Source of the DNA: Cyanobacteria bacterium UBA3301 | Lineage (GTDB): Bacteria; Cyanobacteriota; Vampirovibrionia; Gastranaerophilales; Gastranaerophilaceae | DNA length: 64,000 nt | Direction: 5' to 3' | Assembly: GCA_002361485.1 (NCBI GenBank) | Contig: DESZ01000008.1 | Coordinates: 9,621 to 73,620 of the forward strand | Part shown: one piece after another, positions 25,923 to 35,195 of the stretch | How positions within the stretch are numbered: the stretch's first letter is position 1 | Layout of the letters: the number at the start of each line of letters is the position of its first letter | Translations under genes and position numbers: made by a program | The notes under the pieces: model-generated | What the model saw: only the letters and a program-made list of their open reading frames with translations | The model's database searches: none | What the model was told of the DNA's origin: nothing

Positions 25923-26243
25923 GGCAAGGAGTTTTTGATATTTTTTATAATCTTTGCCCCAATCATTCATTGAAATTATGACAGGCTGAAGGCTGTATCC
26001 AACATCTGTGAGCGTATATTCAACTTTTGATTTTTCCTGATTTCTGACAAGTAAACCGACTTCTTCAAGTTCCCTTAACTTGGTTGTTAAAACCTTCTGA
26101 GTGATACCTTTTAATGATTTTTTTATTTCGCTGAAACGCATTGTTCCTGATAACAATTCTTTTATAATTAATATTTTCCACTTACAACCAATCATTGCGA
26201 TTGTAATTTCAACAGGGTTTTTCGGAAGTTTCTTTAAATCCAT
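25914..26243 (-). CDS. HxlR-family transcriptional regulator
   Basis: 109 aa winged-helix protein of the HxlR family. Landmarks are the early Cys in IGCKWKILIIKELLSG, RFSEIKKSLKGITQKVLTTKLRELEEVGLL (recognition helix) and the wing VEYTLTDVGYSL. HxlR proteins are redox or metabolite-responsive regulators. The ATG follows the aroB stop by ten bases with GGAGA between, so it is expressed with aroK-aroB. The last three codons and stop lie in the terminal repeat of the neighbouring element, which may have replaced its original 3' end. Confidence 0.85.
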   Translation of the reverse strand: MDLKKLPKNPVEITIAMIGCKWKILIIKELLSGTMRFSEIKKSLKGITQKVLTTKLRELEEVGLLVRNQEKSKVEYTLTDVGYSLQPVIISMNDWGKDYKKYQKLLAHN

Positions 26244-26253
26244 ATATTTTCTC

Positions 26254-27327
26254 CTATAAAACCTGCTCTAATTCATCAAATAACATATCTTTAATACAGA
26301 CCTGTGCATAATCATTAGGCAAGACATAAGATACACCGTCTGAATACGATTTTTTATCCGATTTCATAATGCGAATTATCGATTTTTTACCAAAAGCGTT
26401 CATCGGTTCATATCCGTATTTTTTTATCAAATCCATACATAGGAAATAATACTCTTTTCCTGTCAGATTTAATTTTAACGCCATATTAAGCGCCTGTATA
26501 ATGCCTTCGACAACACATTCACCATGAGTGTATCTTCTGTATTTAGTCAAAGCCTCAATTGCGTGCGCATAAGTATGCCCGTAATTTAAAATTCTCCGTA
26601 ACCCGCTTTCTTTTTCGTCTTTTTGAACAACCGAAATCTTTAAGCTGACACAAATTGCAATAAGCTCTTGTAATATCAAAGTATCACGTTCCTTTATTTT
26701 TTCAATATTTTCGGTTAAAAAATTTATCAGGTTAAAATCTTCTAAAGCACCGCAGCTTTTTTCAATAAACGCATATTTTAAGACTTCTCCCATACCGCTT
26801 TGGAATTGTTTATTATCAAGCGTTTTTAAAAAGTTTGTATTTATAAAAACCGCTTTAGGTTGATAAAAAGACCCTACCAAATTTTTACCAAATGAGGTGT
26901 TTATTGCTGTTTTCCCCCCGACAGAACTGTCAGTACAAGCTAATAACGTTGTTGGAACTTGAATAAAATCGACTCCGCGCATATAAGTTGAAGCAGCAAA
27001 CCCTGCCAAATCACCGATTACTCCACCGCCTATTGCTATTATTGCATCTTTTCGCGTTAAGTTTCGGTTTTGTACAAAATCCAAGATTTTTGCATAATTT
27101 TTTATATTCTTTTCTGATTCACCGTCGTTCAAAACTAAAACTTTTTCTTTTGGGAAACCCAACAACTTAGAATAAAGCTTATTAACCTTTTTGCTTATAA
27201 CAACAACATAATCTTTTTCGCCTAAAAAATCTGTTATAGAGTCTTTTAGCGAATTTATATCCGAATTTGTAATATAAATCGGATAAGATTTGTTTTGTTC
27301 GGTTATTTTTACAACTAACTCTTTCAT
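26254..27327 (-). CDS. aroB: 3-dehydroquinate synthase
   Basis: 357 aa NAD-dependent enzyme converting DAHP to 3-dehydroquinate, step two of the shikimate pathway. The NAD-binding GGGVIGDLAGFAASTYMRG, QVPTTLLACTDSSVGGKTAIN, the NLVGSFYQPKAV loop, GEVLKYAFI and the metal-ligand HTYAHAIE and HGECV regions are all present at usual spacing. Its start overlaps the aroK stop by one base (TAATG), which couples translation. Full length. Confidence 0.97.
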   Translation of the reverse strand: MKELVVKITEQNKSYPIYITNSDINSLKDSITDFLGEKDYVVVISKKVNKLYSKLLGFPKEKVLVLNDGESEKNIKNYAKILDFVQNRNLTRKDAIIAIGGGVIGDLAGFAASTYMRGVDFIQVPTTLLACTDSSVGGKTAINTSFGKNLVGSFYQPKAVFINTNFLKTLDNKQFQSGMGEVLKYAFIEKSCGALEDFNLINFLTENIEKIKERDTLILQELIAICVSLKISVVQKDEKESGLRRILNYGHTYAHAIEALTKYRRYTHGECVVEGIIQALNMALKLNLTGKEYYFLCMDLIKKYGYEPMNAFGKKSIIRIMKSDKKSYSDGVSYVLPNDYAQVCIKDMLFDELEQVL

Positions 27328-27818
27328 TACTTCCCTAATATTTCATTTACGATTTCATCCGCAGACCTATTATCCGTTAAAACAGTATAATGGGCAAGTT
27401 TGTAATTTTTTTCACGAATATTAAGCATATTTTGAATTGTTTCTATATTCATATTATCGGTAAGCAAAGGTCTTGTTGTATCGTTTTTTATACGCTCGTA
27501 TATTTTTTGAGCAGATGTTTTCAAATATATAACCGTATTATTACCGGATAATAAAAAATCTCTGGTGTCTGAATTTTCAAATGCGCCACCGCCTAAAGAT
27601 ACCACCGTATTATCTGACGGAATATTTCTTATTATATCGGCTTCGATTTTTCTAAAATATTTTTCACCTTTTGTTTTAAAAATTTCAGCAATGCACATTG
27701 ATTGCGACTTTTCTATAAGAGAATCCGCATCATAAAATTCTGCACCTGTTTTTTTTGCCAAAAGCGCTCCAACAGTTGTTTTGCCTGTCCCCGGCATTCC
27801 CACTAACACTATATTCAT
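27327..27818 (-). CDS. aroK: Shikimate kinase
   Basis: 163 aa kinase phosphorylating shikimate with ATP. Walker A GMPGTGKT (7-14), the Asp of FYDADSLIEK, FRKIEADII, the shikimate-contacting SLGGGAF and the LID Arg in TTRPLLTDN are present. First gene of aroK-aroB-hxlR. The 69-base gap to tyrA on the other strand contains TATAAT-like boxes in both directions, so the two aromatic-pathway transcripts share one divergent promoter region. Confidence 0.95.
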   Translation of the reverse strand: MNIVLVGMPGTGKTTVGALLAKKTGAEFYDADSLIEKSQSMCIAEIFKTKGEKYFRKIEADIIRNIPSDNTVVSLGGGAFENSDTRDFLLSGNNTVIYLKTSAQKIYERIKNDTTRPLLTDNMNIETIQNMLNIREKNYKLAHYTVLTDNRSADEIVNEILGK

Positions 27819-27887
27819 AAAACTATAATATAATAAAAACGCAAATTATGTTATAATAACTTGGTGAAATATTTAGAGAGGGAATTT

Positions 27888-28652
27888 ATGAGAATCGGTA
27901 TTGTAGGACTTGGTTTAATCGGCGGTTCAATATTCAAAGATTTGATAAAACTAAATTATGACGTAATTGCCATATCAAATTCTCAAAACGGCGACAGAAT
28001 ATATAAAGATTATGAGTTACTGAAAAATTGCAAGGTTATATTCGTATGCTCCGCCATGAATAAAACACTTGATATTTTAGACAAACTGGAAACAATAATA
28101 GGCACAGAAACAATAGTTGCGGATGTGTGTTCATTGAAGCGTTTTGTGTGCACTAAAAAACGTCCTTATAATTTCATACCGTCGCACCCTATGGCAGGAA
28201 CTGAGAAAAAAGGGTATGAAAATTCTTTTGAAGGAATGTTTAAAGGTGCGAAATGGATTTTGACACCATTTACGGATACGAAAAAAGAAAATCTTGATAC
28301 ATTTGTTGAAATCATAAAACAACTTGGTGCAATACCTGTAATAACTACACCTGATAAACACGATGAAGCGGCTGCTTTAGTTTCGCATATGCCGATGCTT
28401 ATTTCGCAAGCAATTTTTAAAACAGCGAAAGATAACGAACTTGCTCTTGATATTGCATCATCAGGATTTCGCGATATGACAAGATTAGCCATGTCAAATC
28501 CCGAAATGGCAAATGATATGATTACAATGAATTCTGATAATATAGAAAAAAGTATCCTGAAATTATACAAATCAATTGGCGATCTAACTTCATCAGATTA
28601 TCTTGAACAGATAAATGAGATTAGGTCAAATCGCCAAAAGATGTTTTTATAA
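27888..28652 (+). CDS. tyrA: Prephenate (or arogenate) dehydrogenase
   Basis: 254 aa from ATG 27888 (AGAGAGGGA before it; a reading from 27861 adds nine residues upstream of the NAD fold). The Rossmann motif GIVGLGLIGGS, active-site SHPMAGTEKKGYENS with the catalytic His, and the late DIASSGFRDMTRLA are typical TyrA. It oxidatively decarboxylates prephenate or arogenate toward tyrosine. It lacks a C-terminal ACT domain and any chorismate mutase fusion. Divergent from aroK, so aromatic synthesis is clustered around one control region. Confidence 0.93.
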   Translation: MRIGIVGLGLIGGSIFKDLIKLNYDVIAISNSQNGDRIYKDYELLKNCKVIFVCSAMNKTLDILDKLETIIGTETIVADVCSLKRFVCTKKRPYNFIPSHPMAGTEKKGYENSFEGMFKGAKWILTPFTDTKKENLDTFVEIIKQLGAIPVITTPDKHDEAAALVSHMPMLISQAIFKTAKDNELALDIASSGFRDMTRLAMSNPEMANDMITMNSDNIEKSILKLYKSIGDLTSSDYLEQINEIRSNRQKMFL

Positions 28653-28659
28653 ATTATTA

Positions 28660-29919
28660 TTAGCCGTACAATCTGCGGTAATCATATTCATCCCAAGCTG
28701 AACGCACGTCTGATGCTTTTTGTTTTGCAGAAGCTTCTGTTTCGTATTTATACACAGATTCAGGATATACATATTGACGTTCTTTTTCCAAGGTTTGAGC
28801 TATAATTTGTTTTTTATTATGTCTGATTTTTCTTGTATTAGCTCTACTTCCGGCTTGGACGGCTTGTCCTTGAGGCAATTCACTATGTTGTCTTATAACT
28901 TTTCCTTTTGATGGTTCATAATTACCTGCGTGAACTTTTGCTTTTTTAGCCGGTTTGTAAGCTTTTTCTGTATCCGTTAAACCGTATTCGCTGAAAACCC
29001 TTGCAGATTCCTTTGCAGATTTCGGAGCTTCTACTATACCTAATCTCGCATCAATCGCAGATGGCTGCATAGGAGTTTTTTTAGCAAATATATTTTCGAC
29101 ATCACGTTTTACAAATACACCCATTGATTCCTGCGCAGATTTTGGCGTTCTGTTCAATCCTACCATTTCATCAATCACTTGGGAGCTTACAATTCTTGGC
29201 TCATTTATTTCGGTTATTTTAACTTTTGCCAATTCTTGGCCTTGGGATTTTACAGCTTTTGCACGAACCGGCATTTTACCACGCGGTTTACGAGTTGTTT
29301 TTGTTGCAGTTGTTTTAGTTGTGGCAGTTTTTTTACGAGGTTTTCTCGGAGTTTTTGGTTTTGCTTTCTTTTCAGCTTCTTTAAGAGCTACTTCCGTTTC
29401 CGTTTTTCCGAATTCTTTAAATACAGCGGCAGATTCTTTTGCTGATTTACCGGATTCCTTGAGAGCTAACCCTGTATCAATAGTTTCAGATGTAATAACA
29501 GATTTTTGGGATAAAGCTTTTTTAACATCATTTTTTACAAATACGCCCATTGATTCTTCAGCCGATTTTACCGGTTTATTTAAACCTGCCATATTTTCGA
29601 TTCGTTCAACAAGAGAGGTTTTAACAGCTTTTTGGGTTGCCTCTGCCGCATCGGCCTGTGGTACGACAGTCTGAGGTTTAAATCTTTCAATTAATTCTTT
29701 TACTTTATCAACTACTTTGCCTCTGTTTTTATATAAAATCATTGCTCCTGCAACGATAGCTGCAGTACCCAACAATTTTAAAAAAGTATGATTTGATTTC
29801 TTTTCCTCATCTTTTCTTGGCATTACAGTCACAGATTGATAATCATATCTCCTTGGCTCAGCCGAAGTAAAAGATGCGACCGGTCTGCCAACATTTCCAA
29901 TACCACTAATTAATCCCAT
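28660..29919 (-). CDS. Two-repeat protein with Lys/Thr/Pro linker and one membrane helix
   Basis: 419 aa. The N-terminus MGLISGIGNVGRPVASF resembles that of the small protein at 8420. A probable membrane helix is at 46-63 (FLKLLGTAAIVAGAMILY). Two homologous units of about 75 residues follow, at about 110-187 (AGLNKPVKSAEESMGVFVKN) and 252-328 (VGLNRTPKSAQESMGVFVKR), each ending with an A-K-E-S-A-x-V-F segment. Between them lies a strongly basic, histone-H1-like linker rich in Lys, Thr and Pro (PKTPRKPRKKTATTKTTA). The repeat is not a family I recognise. The linker could bind DNA or polyanions; location and function are unknown. Confidence 0.6.
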   Translation of the reverse strand: MGLISGIGNVGRPVASFTSAEPRRYDYQSVTVMPRKDEEKKSNHTFLKLLGTAAIVAGAMILYKNRGKVVDKVKELIERFKPQTVVPQADAAEATQKAVKTSLVERIENMAGLNKPVKSAEESMGVFVKNDVKKALSQKSVITSETIDTGLALKESGKSAKESAAVFKEFGKTETEVALKEAEKKAKPKTPRKPRKKTATTKTTATKTTRKPRGKMPVRAKAVKSQGQELAKVKITEINEPRIVSSQVIDEMVGLNRTPKSAQESMGVFVKRDVENIFAKKTPMQPSAIDARLGIVEAPKSAKESARVFSEYGLTDTEKAYKPAKKAKVHAGNYEPSKGKVIRQHSELPQGQAVQAGSRANTRKIRHNKKQIIAQTLEKERQYVYPESVYKYETEASAKQKASDVRSAWDEYDYRRLYG

Positions 29920-30250
29920 AATATTTTACCTTTCTACCAATACGTTACAATTAGATAAAGTATTATTCGGCATTAAAAATTGCTTTATTAAACATAAATC
30001 AGTTAATAATTTGTAACAATGCAGAATCCTACATTCACATTAAATTGAAAAATTTGTACAAAAAATCAACCATGCGGCGAGAGCATGATTTAGAGCATGA
30101 TTGAGAGATTTTATCAATCAAGAGATTTAGATAAGTCTTTCAATCTTGATTTTTATATTTATCAATCAAGTCATGGATTTAAATACCGACTAAAAGGATT
30201 AGTATGTATAGTGTAGAGAACATAAAAAATATAACAAACGGGGGAATAAG
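29920..30250. other. Intergenic region with direct and inverted repeats upstream of response regulator
   Basis: 331 bases without a gene. It holds a tandem AGAGCATGATT pair (about 30077-30102), two copies of ATCAATCAAG 44 bases apart (about 30114 and 30158), and short inverted GATTGA/TCAATC and AATCAAGA/TCTTGATT pairs. A TATAGT box and GGGGGAA lie close to the response-regulator start. The repeats are suitable regulator-binding or RNA-fold elements, but no specific factor can be named. Confidence 0.4.
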
Positions 30251-30961
30251 ATGAGAGATTTTACAAAGAAATTAAGAGTATTGTTGGTTGATGACAACGC
30301 AAACCATTTGAGAGGAATCAAAGAATTACTTAGCATAGAAACAAGCTATTCAATTGTTGGTGCGACAAGAAGCGCTAATCTGGCCATTAATTTAATAAAA
30401 AAATATCATCCTGATATCGTCTTAATGGACGTAAATATGCCTGAAAAAGACGGATTGCAAACAATTCAAGCAATTTCAAAACTGGGCCTTTCCACAAAAG
30501 TTATAATTTTAAGCGGTTATGATGATTCAGATTTAATATACAGAGCAATGAAATTAGGCGCAAAAGGATATGTACTGAAGACTATGGCATCTTCAAAATT
30601 AATTGATGCAATTGAGGCCGTAGCAGAAGGAAAAGTATATTTACCATCAATACTTGCAACGAGATTCTTTGACTATTTCCAATCTTCAGCAAGAGAAGAG
30701 GCAAGAGTTTCTGCAGAAGAAAATCTGTTATCAAGTCTGACATCAAGAGAAAATGAAGTTTTGGAATTATTAACACAAGGAATTAACTACAAGAGTATTG
30801 CAAGTCAGCTTATTATTTCGGATACTACAGTAAAAACGCACGTTAATAACATATTCCAAAAATTACAGGTTAACGACAGAACAAATGCTGTATTATATGC
30901 ATTAACTCACGGCTTTAAAGTTAATAACAACAAAAAAATTGAACATTTAACAACTGTTTAG
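30251..30961 (+). CDS. NarL/FixJ-type response regulator
   Basis: 236 aa. A receiver domain (VLLVDDNANHLRGI, phospho-acceptor Asp60 in VLMDVNMPEKDGLQ, ILSGYDDSD, AKGYVLKT) is followed by a LuxR-type helix-turn-helix (LTSRENEVLELLTQGINYKS, VKTHVNNIFQKLQVNDRTNA). It is a DNA-binding regulator activated by phosphorylation. A histidine kinase lies 82 bases downstream after a terminator, a likely partner. The upstream region carries repeated motifs that may be its own binding sites. Confidence 0.93.
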   Translation: MRDFTKKLRVLLVDDNANHLRGIKELLSIETSYSIVGATRSANLAINLIKKYHPDIVLMDVNMPEKDGLQTIQAISKLGLSTKVIILSGYDDSDLIYRAMKLGAKGYVLKTMASSKLIDAIEAVAEGKVYLPSILATRFFDYFQSSAREEARVSAEENLLSSLTSRENEVLELLTQGINYKSIASQLIISDTTVKTHVNNIFQKLQVNDRTNAVLYALTHGFKVNNNKKIEHLTTV

Positions 30962-30989
30962 TTCATAAATCACAAATCTGATACACATT

Positions 30990-31027
30990 AGGGTTCTTGC
31001 GCGAATTTAACGCAAAACCCTTTATTT
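30990..31027 (+). terminator. Terminator or attenuator between regulator and kinase
   Basis: Stem AGGGTT(C)TTGCG / CGCAA AACCCT with an eight-to-nine-base loop and a following T-rich run. It would reduce transcription into the kinase gene relative to the regulator. Confidence 0.75.
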
Positions 31028-31043
31028 TTAAAAAGGATAATCA

Positions 31044-31718
31044 ATGACACAAGAAACAACTCAACAAAATGAAACCATAAATAATCAAATCCGATACGTA
31101 TCACACGAAATAAGAAACCATTTATCAATATGCGACATGTATTCGCAAATAATCAAAAAAAATCTTGAGAAGGAAGGAATTTCGAACAATTCAATAGATA
31201 ATGCACTAAATTGCATTCAAAAGTCGATACAAATTATAAGTTCAAATGTAACAGACTTAAAATCAATAAACAATAACGCAAAAAAGATATATGATTTTGA
31301 AACTCTTTGCTATAAAGCAATCGAACTGTCAAAAGCATATATTGATGACAAAGACATAGAATTTGAAACTTTTATTAAAAATAGCACCAACATTCTCGTC
31401 GACGAAAACAGATTTTTATCCTGCATAGTCAACATTATAAAAAACGGAATAGAATCAATAGAAATAAAAGGCAAAATCATTATCCTGAGTGAAATAAAAA
31501 ATAATAAAGCCATTATAAAAATATCAAACAACGGCAAACAAATACCAAAGACAAAGCAAGACACCATTTTTGATTGCGGGTATACAACAAAAGACTCAGG
31601 AAGCGGACTCGGACTCAATATTTGTAAAAAATATATTGAATCCCAAAACGGTACGATAAAACTCAACAAATCAACAAAAACAGAAACACAATTTGAAATT
31701 ACAATCCCTATAAATTAA
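31044..31718 (+). CDS. Short soluble sensor histidine kinase
   Basis: 224 aa consisting only of a transmitter. The dimerisation helix carries the phospho-His in YVSHEIRNHLS (His21). The ATPase domain shows the N box (CIVNIIKNGIES), the G1 box (KISNNGKQIP) and the G2 box (GSGLGLNICKKYI). There is no sensor domain, signal peptide or membrane segment, so input must come from a partner protein or the cytoplasm. It follows the NarL-type regulator, its probable partner. AAAAGGA before ATG gives a ribosome site. Confidence 0.88.
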   Translation: MTQETTQQNETINNQIRYVSHEIRNHLSICDMYSQIIKKNLEKEGISNNSIDNALNCIQKSIQIISSNVTDLKSINNNAKKIYDFETLCYKAIELSKAYIDDKDIEFETFIKNSTNILVDENRFLSCIVNIIKNGIESIEIKGKIIILSEIKNNKAIIKISNNGKQIPKTKQDTIFDCGYTTKDSGSGLGLNICKKYIESQNGTIKLNKSTKTETQFEITIPIN

Positions 31719-31748
31719 AAAAGCCCTGACTCTGTATCAGGACTTTTT
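31717..31748. terminator. Terminator between kinase and lytic transglycosylase
   Basis: Inverted pair AAAAAGCCCTGA / TCAGGACTTTTT with a short loop; works for both convergent genes. Confidence 0.75.
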
Positions 31749-31761
31749 AATAAAATTTAGA

Positions 31762-32454
31762 TTACATTTGAACCGAATTCATTTTTAATTCAACTTCAAA
31801 CGGAGAACCTTTTATCGTAGCCTTATTCGCCGTTGATTGTTCAATTCTGGTAACCGGTATCGGTGCCTTTTGAGAATTTGCATTAGCTACGATTTTTGAA
31901 TCCGTAACTTTTTTGGGTAATTCGGTACTATTTTTAGCTGAAGCTGATGCAACAGTAGACTTTTTAGATTTCATATATGCAGCAACAGCCGGATCTGTAT
32001 GAGCCTTTAAATAATGGTAATCTGACATTATATTAGCCACAAATCTCTTTGTTTCTCTGAACGGAGGGATTGCTTTGTATTTTTTTACATTACCCGGACC
32101 TGCGTTATATGCAGCAATTGCTAATTCCATTTTTCCGAACATTTGATACATAGATTTGTAATACATAATTCCGCCCTTAATATTATCATCAAGAGAATAC
32201 GGATTTAATCCCATTCTGCGGGCAGTTGAAGGCATAAGCTGAAATACACCGACTGCTCCATGAGAACTCCTTAAATCATGTCTGAAACCTGATTCTGTCT
32301 TGGCAATACTTAAGGTTATAGCCGGGTCAACCCCCATTTCAACAGAATGCTTAACTATTGCCGCCTTCACCGTATCGACACTTGCTGCTTGAACTTGAAT
32401 AAACATCATACCAAATAGCGCGATGGTGAGTAGTAATAATTTTTTTAAAGTCAA
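31762..32454 (-). CDS. Lytic transglycosylase (SLT domain)
   Basis: 230 aa exported peptidoglycan lyase. Signal peptide KKLLLLTIALFGMMFIQVQA; SLT domain about 25-140 with catalytic Glu54 in IAKTESGFRHDLRS, then GAVGVFQLMPSTARRMGL and AIAAYNAGPGNV. The C-terminal third is low-complexity Ser/Ala/Lys and lacks a domain. The start is TTG at 32454, supported by AGAGGA seven bases upstream; no ATG fits. About 240 bases of AT-rich DNA without a gene lie upstream. Confidence 0.9.
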   Translation of the reverse strand: MTLKKLLLLTIALFGMMFIQVQAASVDTVKAAIVKHSVEMGVDPAITLSIAKTESGFRHDLRSSHGAVGVFQLMPSTARRMGLNPYSLDDNIKGGIMYYKSMYQMFGKMELAIAAYNAGPGNVKKYKAIPPFRETKRFVANIMSDYHYLKAHTDPAVAAYMKSKKSTVASASAKNSTELPKKVTDSKIVANANSQKAPIPVTRIEQSTANKATIKGSPFEVELKMNSVQM

Positions 32455-32694
32455 AATAAAATCCTCTAGTTGTAAATTGAAAATTCTCTAAAGCTACTTT
32501 TATACACTTATTGTTAGTAAGTTTTCGCTTCTTTGAATGATTTATACGACTATTATATTACAAAAATTTAAAATTTCAACCCCAAGCAGTTATTAGTAAC
32601 CGGAGCAATTGCCAAAACGCGCTAAAATCAATAGTTTCATTATGTAACAATTAGTGTATTTTATACATTAATTTTGTCAACCCCTGATTGATAT

Positions 32695-33480
32695 TTATAA
32701 TTGCGAACACATGCCGGACTGTGCATGTTTTTTTACGGTACTTATAAAATCTAACATACTAACACCCTGAGGAGCATCTTTAGTACAATGCATTGTCGCA
32801 GAATTGTTACTTGATATGCGAATATAACAAGTTGTATCGGCATACTCACACGCATATTTTTTCCAATTTTTAGAATCATTATCTGCGCCGGTACTTAAAG
32901 TTTCACAAGGGCCTTGTGAAACTTCTATCATTAGAGCATCATAAGAACTCATTTTACTTGAATCCCAGCTATATGAATATCCGCCGTCGATTTTTTGTGG
33001 CGGAGGGTTTTTATCGTCGTGTTTTGCCCAAGCAGCAACCAATGCGTCACGTTCTGATTTTGAGAATTTACAATTTAGTACATCCTTTTCATTTTCCGCC
33101 ATTTTCAGCACTTCATCAGCAGAAGGTATGTTGCTCTTATCAAAAGCTTTTCCGGCATTCTTTGACATTGATTCAAACATTTCAACAAAACCGCCAAAAA
33201 GCTCTTTTGCTTGCTCATAATCTTCTTTATTTGAAAAGTCAGAATAGGATGTAATTGTTACATTACACCTGCCGTTTGGCAGCATACCTTTTACTGAATA
33301 TTCAGTTATCATTGCACCTTTTTGTGCTTTGATAGTTCCCGGAGTACAGGTTTTTAATTTATTTATATATTCTGCAGGAGGTTCATTACCCAATGTTACG
33401 GCAGAAACATACTGCTGTAATTGAAAAACAATGAACGATAACACAATTAAGACAAACAATATATATAAAACTTTTTTCAT
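32695..33480 (-). CDS. Secreted or membrane-anchored Cys-rich protein, unknown
   Basis: 261 aa with an N-terminal hydrophobic segment (VLYILFVLIVLSFIVFQL) that may be an anchor or signal. The mature part has eight Cys (LKTC, GRC, NCKF, GPCE, YACE, TCYI, HCTK, GMC), an even number compatible with disulfides in the periplasm. No catalytic motif or family is recognised. It has its own promoter region and is divergent from metG. Confidence 0.55.
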   Translation of the reverse strand: MKKVLYILFVLIVLSFIVFQLQQYVSAVTLGNEPPAEYINKLKTCTPGTIKAQKGAMITEYSVKGMLPNGRCNVTITSYSDFSNKEDYEQAKELFGGFVEMFESMSKNAGKAFDKSNIPSADEVLKMAENEKDVLNCKFSKSERDALVAAWAKHDDKNPPPQKIDGGYSYSWDSSKMSSYDALMIEVSQGPCETLSTGADNDSKNWKKYACEYADTTCYIRISSNNSATMHCTKDAPQGVSMLDFISTVKKHAQSGMCSQL

Positions 33481-33592
33481 AATACCTCCGCCAATGACAT
33501 TTCAAATATATTATCTTAAAAATTCATATTATTTATCCTATTTGTATATGATATTTTTATGATACGATAGATTTAACAGAGAGGATTTAAAA

Positions 33593-35176
33593 ATGATTGA
33601 TAAATATTATTTAACAACGGCAATAGATTATGTAAACGGAGCTCCGCATATCGGACACGCATACGAAAAGATTTTAACTGATATTATTGCCCGCCACTAT
33701 TCATTAAGAACTGATAACATGTTTTTCTTGACAGGTACTGACGAACACGGTATAAAAATTCAAAAAACCGCAGCTTCTCAAGGTATAACACCAAAAGAAT
33801 TGTGCGATATGAATTCTCAAAAATTTAAAGATGCGTGGAAAGCTTTAGATATAAACTACAATAAATTTATCAGAACAACAGACCAAGACCACGAAAAAAT
33901 TGTTCAAAAGATTTTTCAAAAACTGAAAGATAAAGGCGACATCTACAAACACGAATACGAAGGCTGGTATTGTCAAGGTTGTGAATGTTTTCTAAATCCG
34001 AAAGATTTAACCGAAGACGGTCTATGCCCTGACCATCAGAAAAAACCTGATATCGTAAAAGAAGAAAATTATTTCTTTAAATTATCTGCATACAAAAATG
34101 CTATTATAAAACACATAAAAGAACATCCTGATTTTATTGTTCCTTCTTTCAGAGCAAATGAAGTTCTTAACCAATTGGAAGACATTCAGGATATTTCTGT
34201 TTCTCGTTCAAAAGAGAATGTAGGCTGGGGTATCGACATTTTAGATGACCCTAATCAATCGATTTATGTTTGGATAGATGCTTTATCAAATTATATAACT
34301 GCAATCGGTTATGACCCCGATGGTTCAAGCGAACAATTTAAACAATTATGGCCTGTTGATGTTCATGTAATCGGTAAAGATATCTTGAAATTCCACAGTA
34401 TATATTGGATAGGAATCTTGATGGCGCTGGATTTGCCGTTACCGAAACATATTTTTGCGCACGGCTGGATAACTATTGATGAAACTAAAATGTCAAAATC
34501 ATTAGGTAACGTAGTTTCACCGACTTCTGTTTTAGAAAACTTTGAACTCCAAAATGCTGATGCGTTCAGATATTATATGGCAACTTCAGCTCCTTGCGGA
34601 AGGGACGGGAATTACTCGGATATTGATTTTAAAGAAAAAGTTAATGCACATCTTGCCAACAGTATGGGCAACCTTTTAAACAGAAGCTTATCAATGCTTG
34701 TAAAATATTTTGACGGCGGAATTAAAGAAGAATTTTTAAATAACCGTTCAAAAGAAGCAGAAGGACTTTTAAAAACCGCTTTAGGAACAATTAAAATAGT
34801 TGAAAACCACTTCAATCACTTTGAAATCCAAGAAGCAGCACTGGAAATTATCGGACTTGTTGATGCTACAAATAAATTTGTAACGGATAATGCGCCTTGG
34901 ACATTAGCAAAAGAAGAAAAAATGACCGAATGCGGTCAAGTACTTGCAACCGTATTAGAAGTTATGTGCATAATTTCTTCTTTGATTTACCCATATTGCC
35001 CGAATATCGCATCAGATATGGCAAAGCAGTTATGCTATGACGTTATGAAAAAATATGACGATATAACGACAGATAATATCAAAGTCGGAAAACTTATCTC
35101 TAAAGAAGATATTCACCCTGTATTTTTAAGGGTTGATTCCGAATTGGCAGATAAATCAGAAAAAGTTAAAGCATAA
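33593..35176 (+). CDS. metG: Methionine--tRNA ligase
   Basis: 527 aa class I synthetase charging initiator and elongator tRNA-Met. HIGH (19-22) within GAPHIGHAYEKILTD and KMSKS (about residue 300) in DETKMSKSLGNVVSP are intact. A zinc-knuckle insert (WYCQGCECFLNPKD, LCPDH) and the anticodon-binding helical domain follow. It lacks the C-terminal EMAP/tRNA-binding extension found in longer MetRS. GAGAGGA before the ATG is a strong ribosome site. Confidence 0.97.
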   Translation: MIDKYYLTTAIDYVNGAPHIGHAYEKILTDIIARHYSLRTDNMFFLTGTDEHGIKIQKTAASQGITPKELCDMNSQKFKDAWKALDINYNKFIRTTDQDHEKIVQKIFQKLKDKGDIYKHEYEGWYCQGCECFLNPKDLTEDGLCPDHQKKPDIVKEENYFFKLSAYKNAIIKHIKEHPDFIVPSFRANEVLNQLEDIQDISVSRSKENVGWGIDILDDPNQSIYVWIDALSNYITAIGYDPDGSSEQFKQLWPVDVHVIGKDILKFHSIYWIGILMALDLPLPKHIFAHGWITIDETKMSKSLGNVVSPTSVLENFELQNADAFRYYMATSAPCGRDGNYSDIDFKEKVNAHLANSMGNLLNRSLSMLVKYFDGGIKEEFLNNRSKEAEGLLKTALGTIKIVENHFNHFEIQEAALEIIGLVDATNKFVTDNAPWTLAKEEKMTECGQVLATVLEVMCIISSLIYPYCPNIASDMAKQLCYDVMKKYDDITTDNIKVGKLISKEDIHPVFLRVDSELADKSEKVKA

Positions 35177-35195
35177 AAATCATCCTGTTAACTTA

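Noticed and set aside
25574..25981. Two open frames (25574-25756 minus, 25757-25981 plus) inside the hairpin element
   Set aside because: They lie across perfect hairpins, have no ribosome sites and translate to low-information, Arg/Phe-rich sequences; treated as chance frames of the repeat.
30077..30170. Repeats before the response regulator as a riboswitch
   Set aside because: No known aptamer pattern can be seen; the repeats are short and better explained as protein-binding or chance AT-rich motifs.
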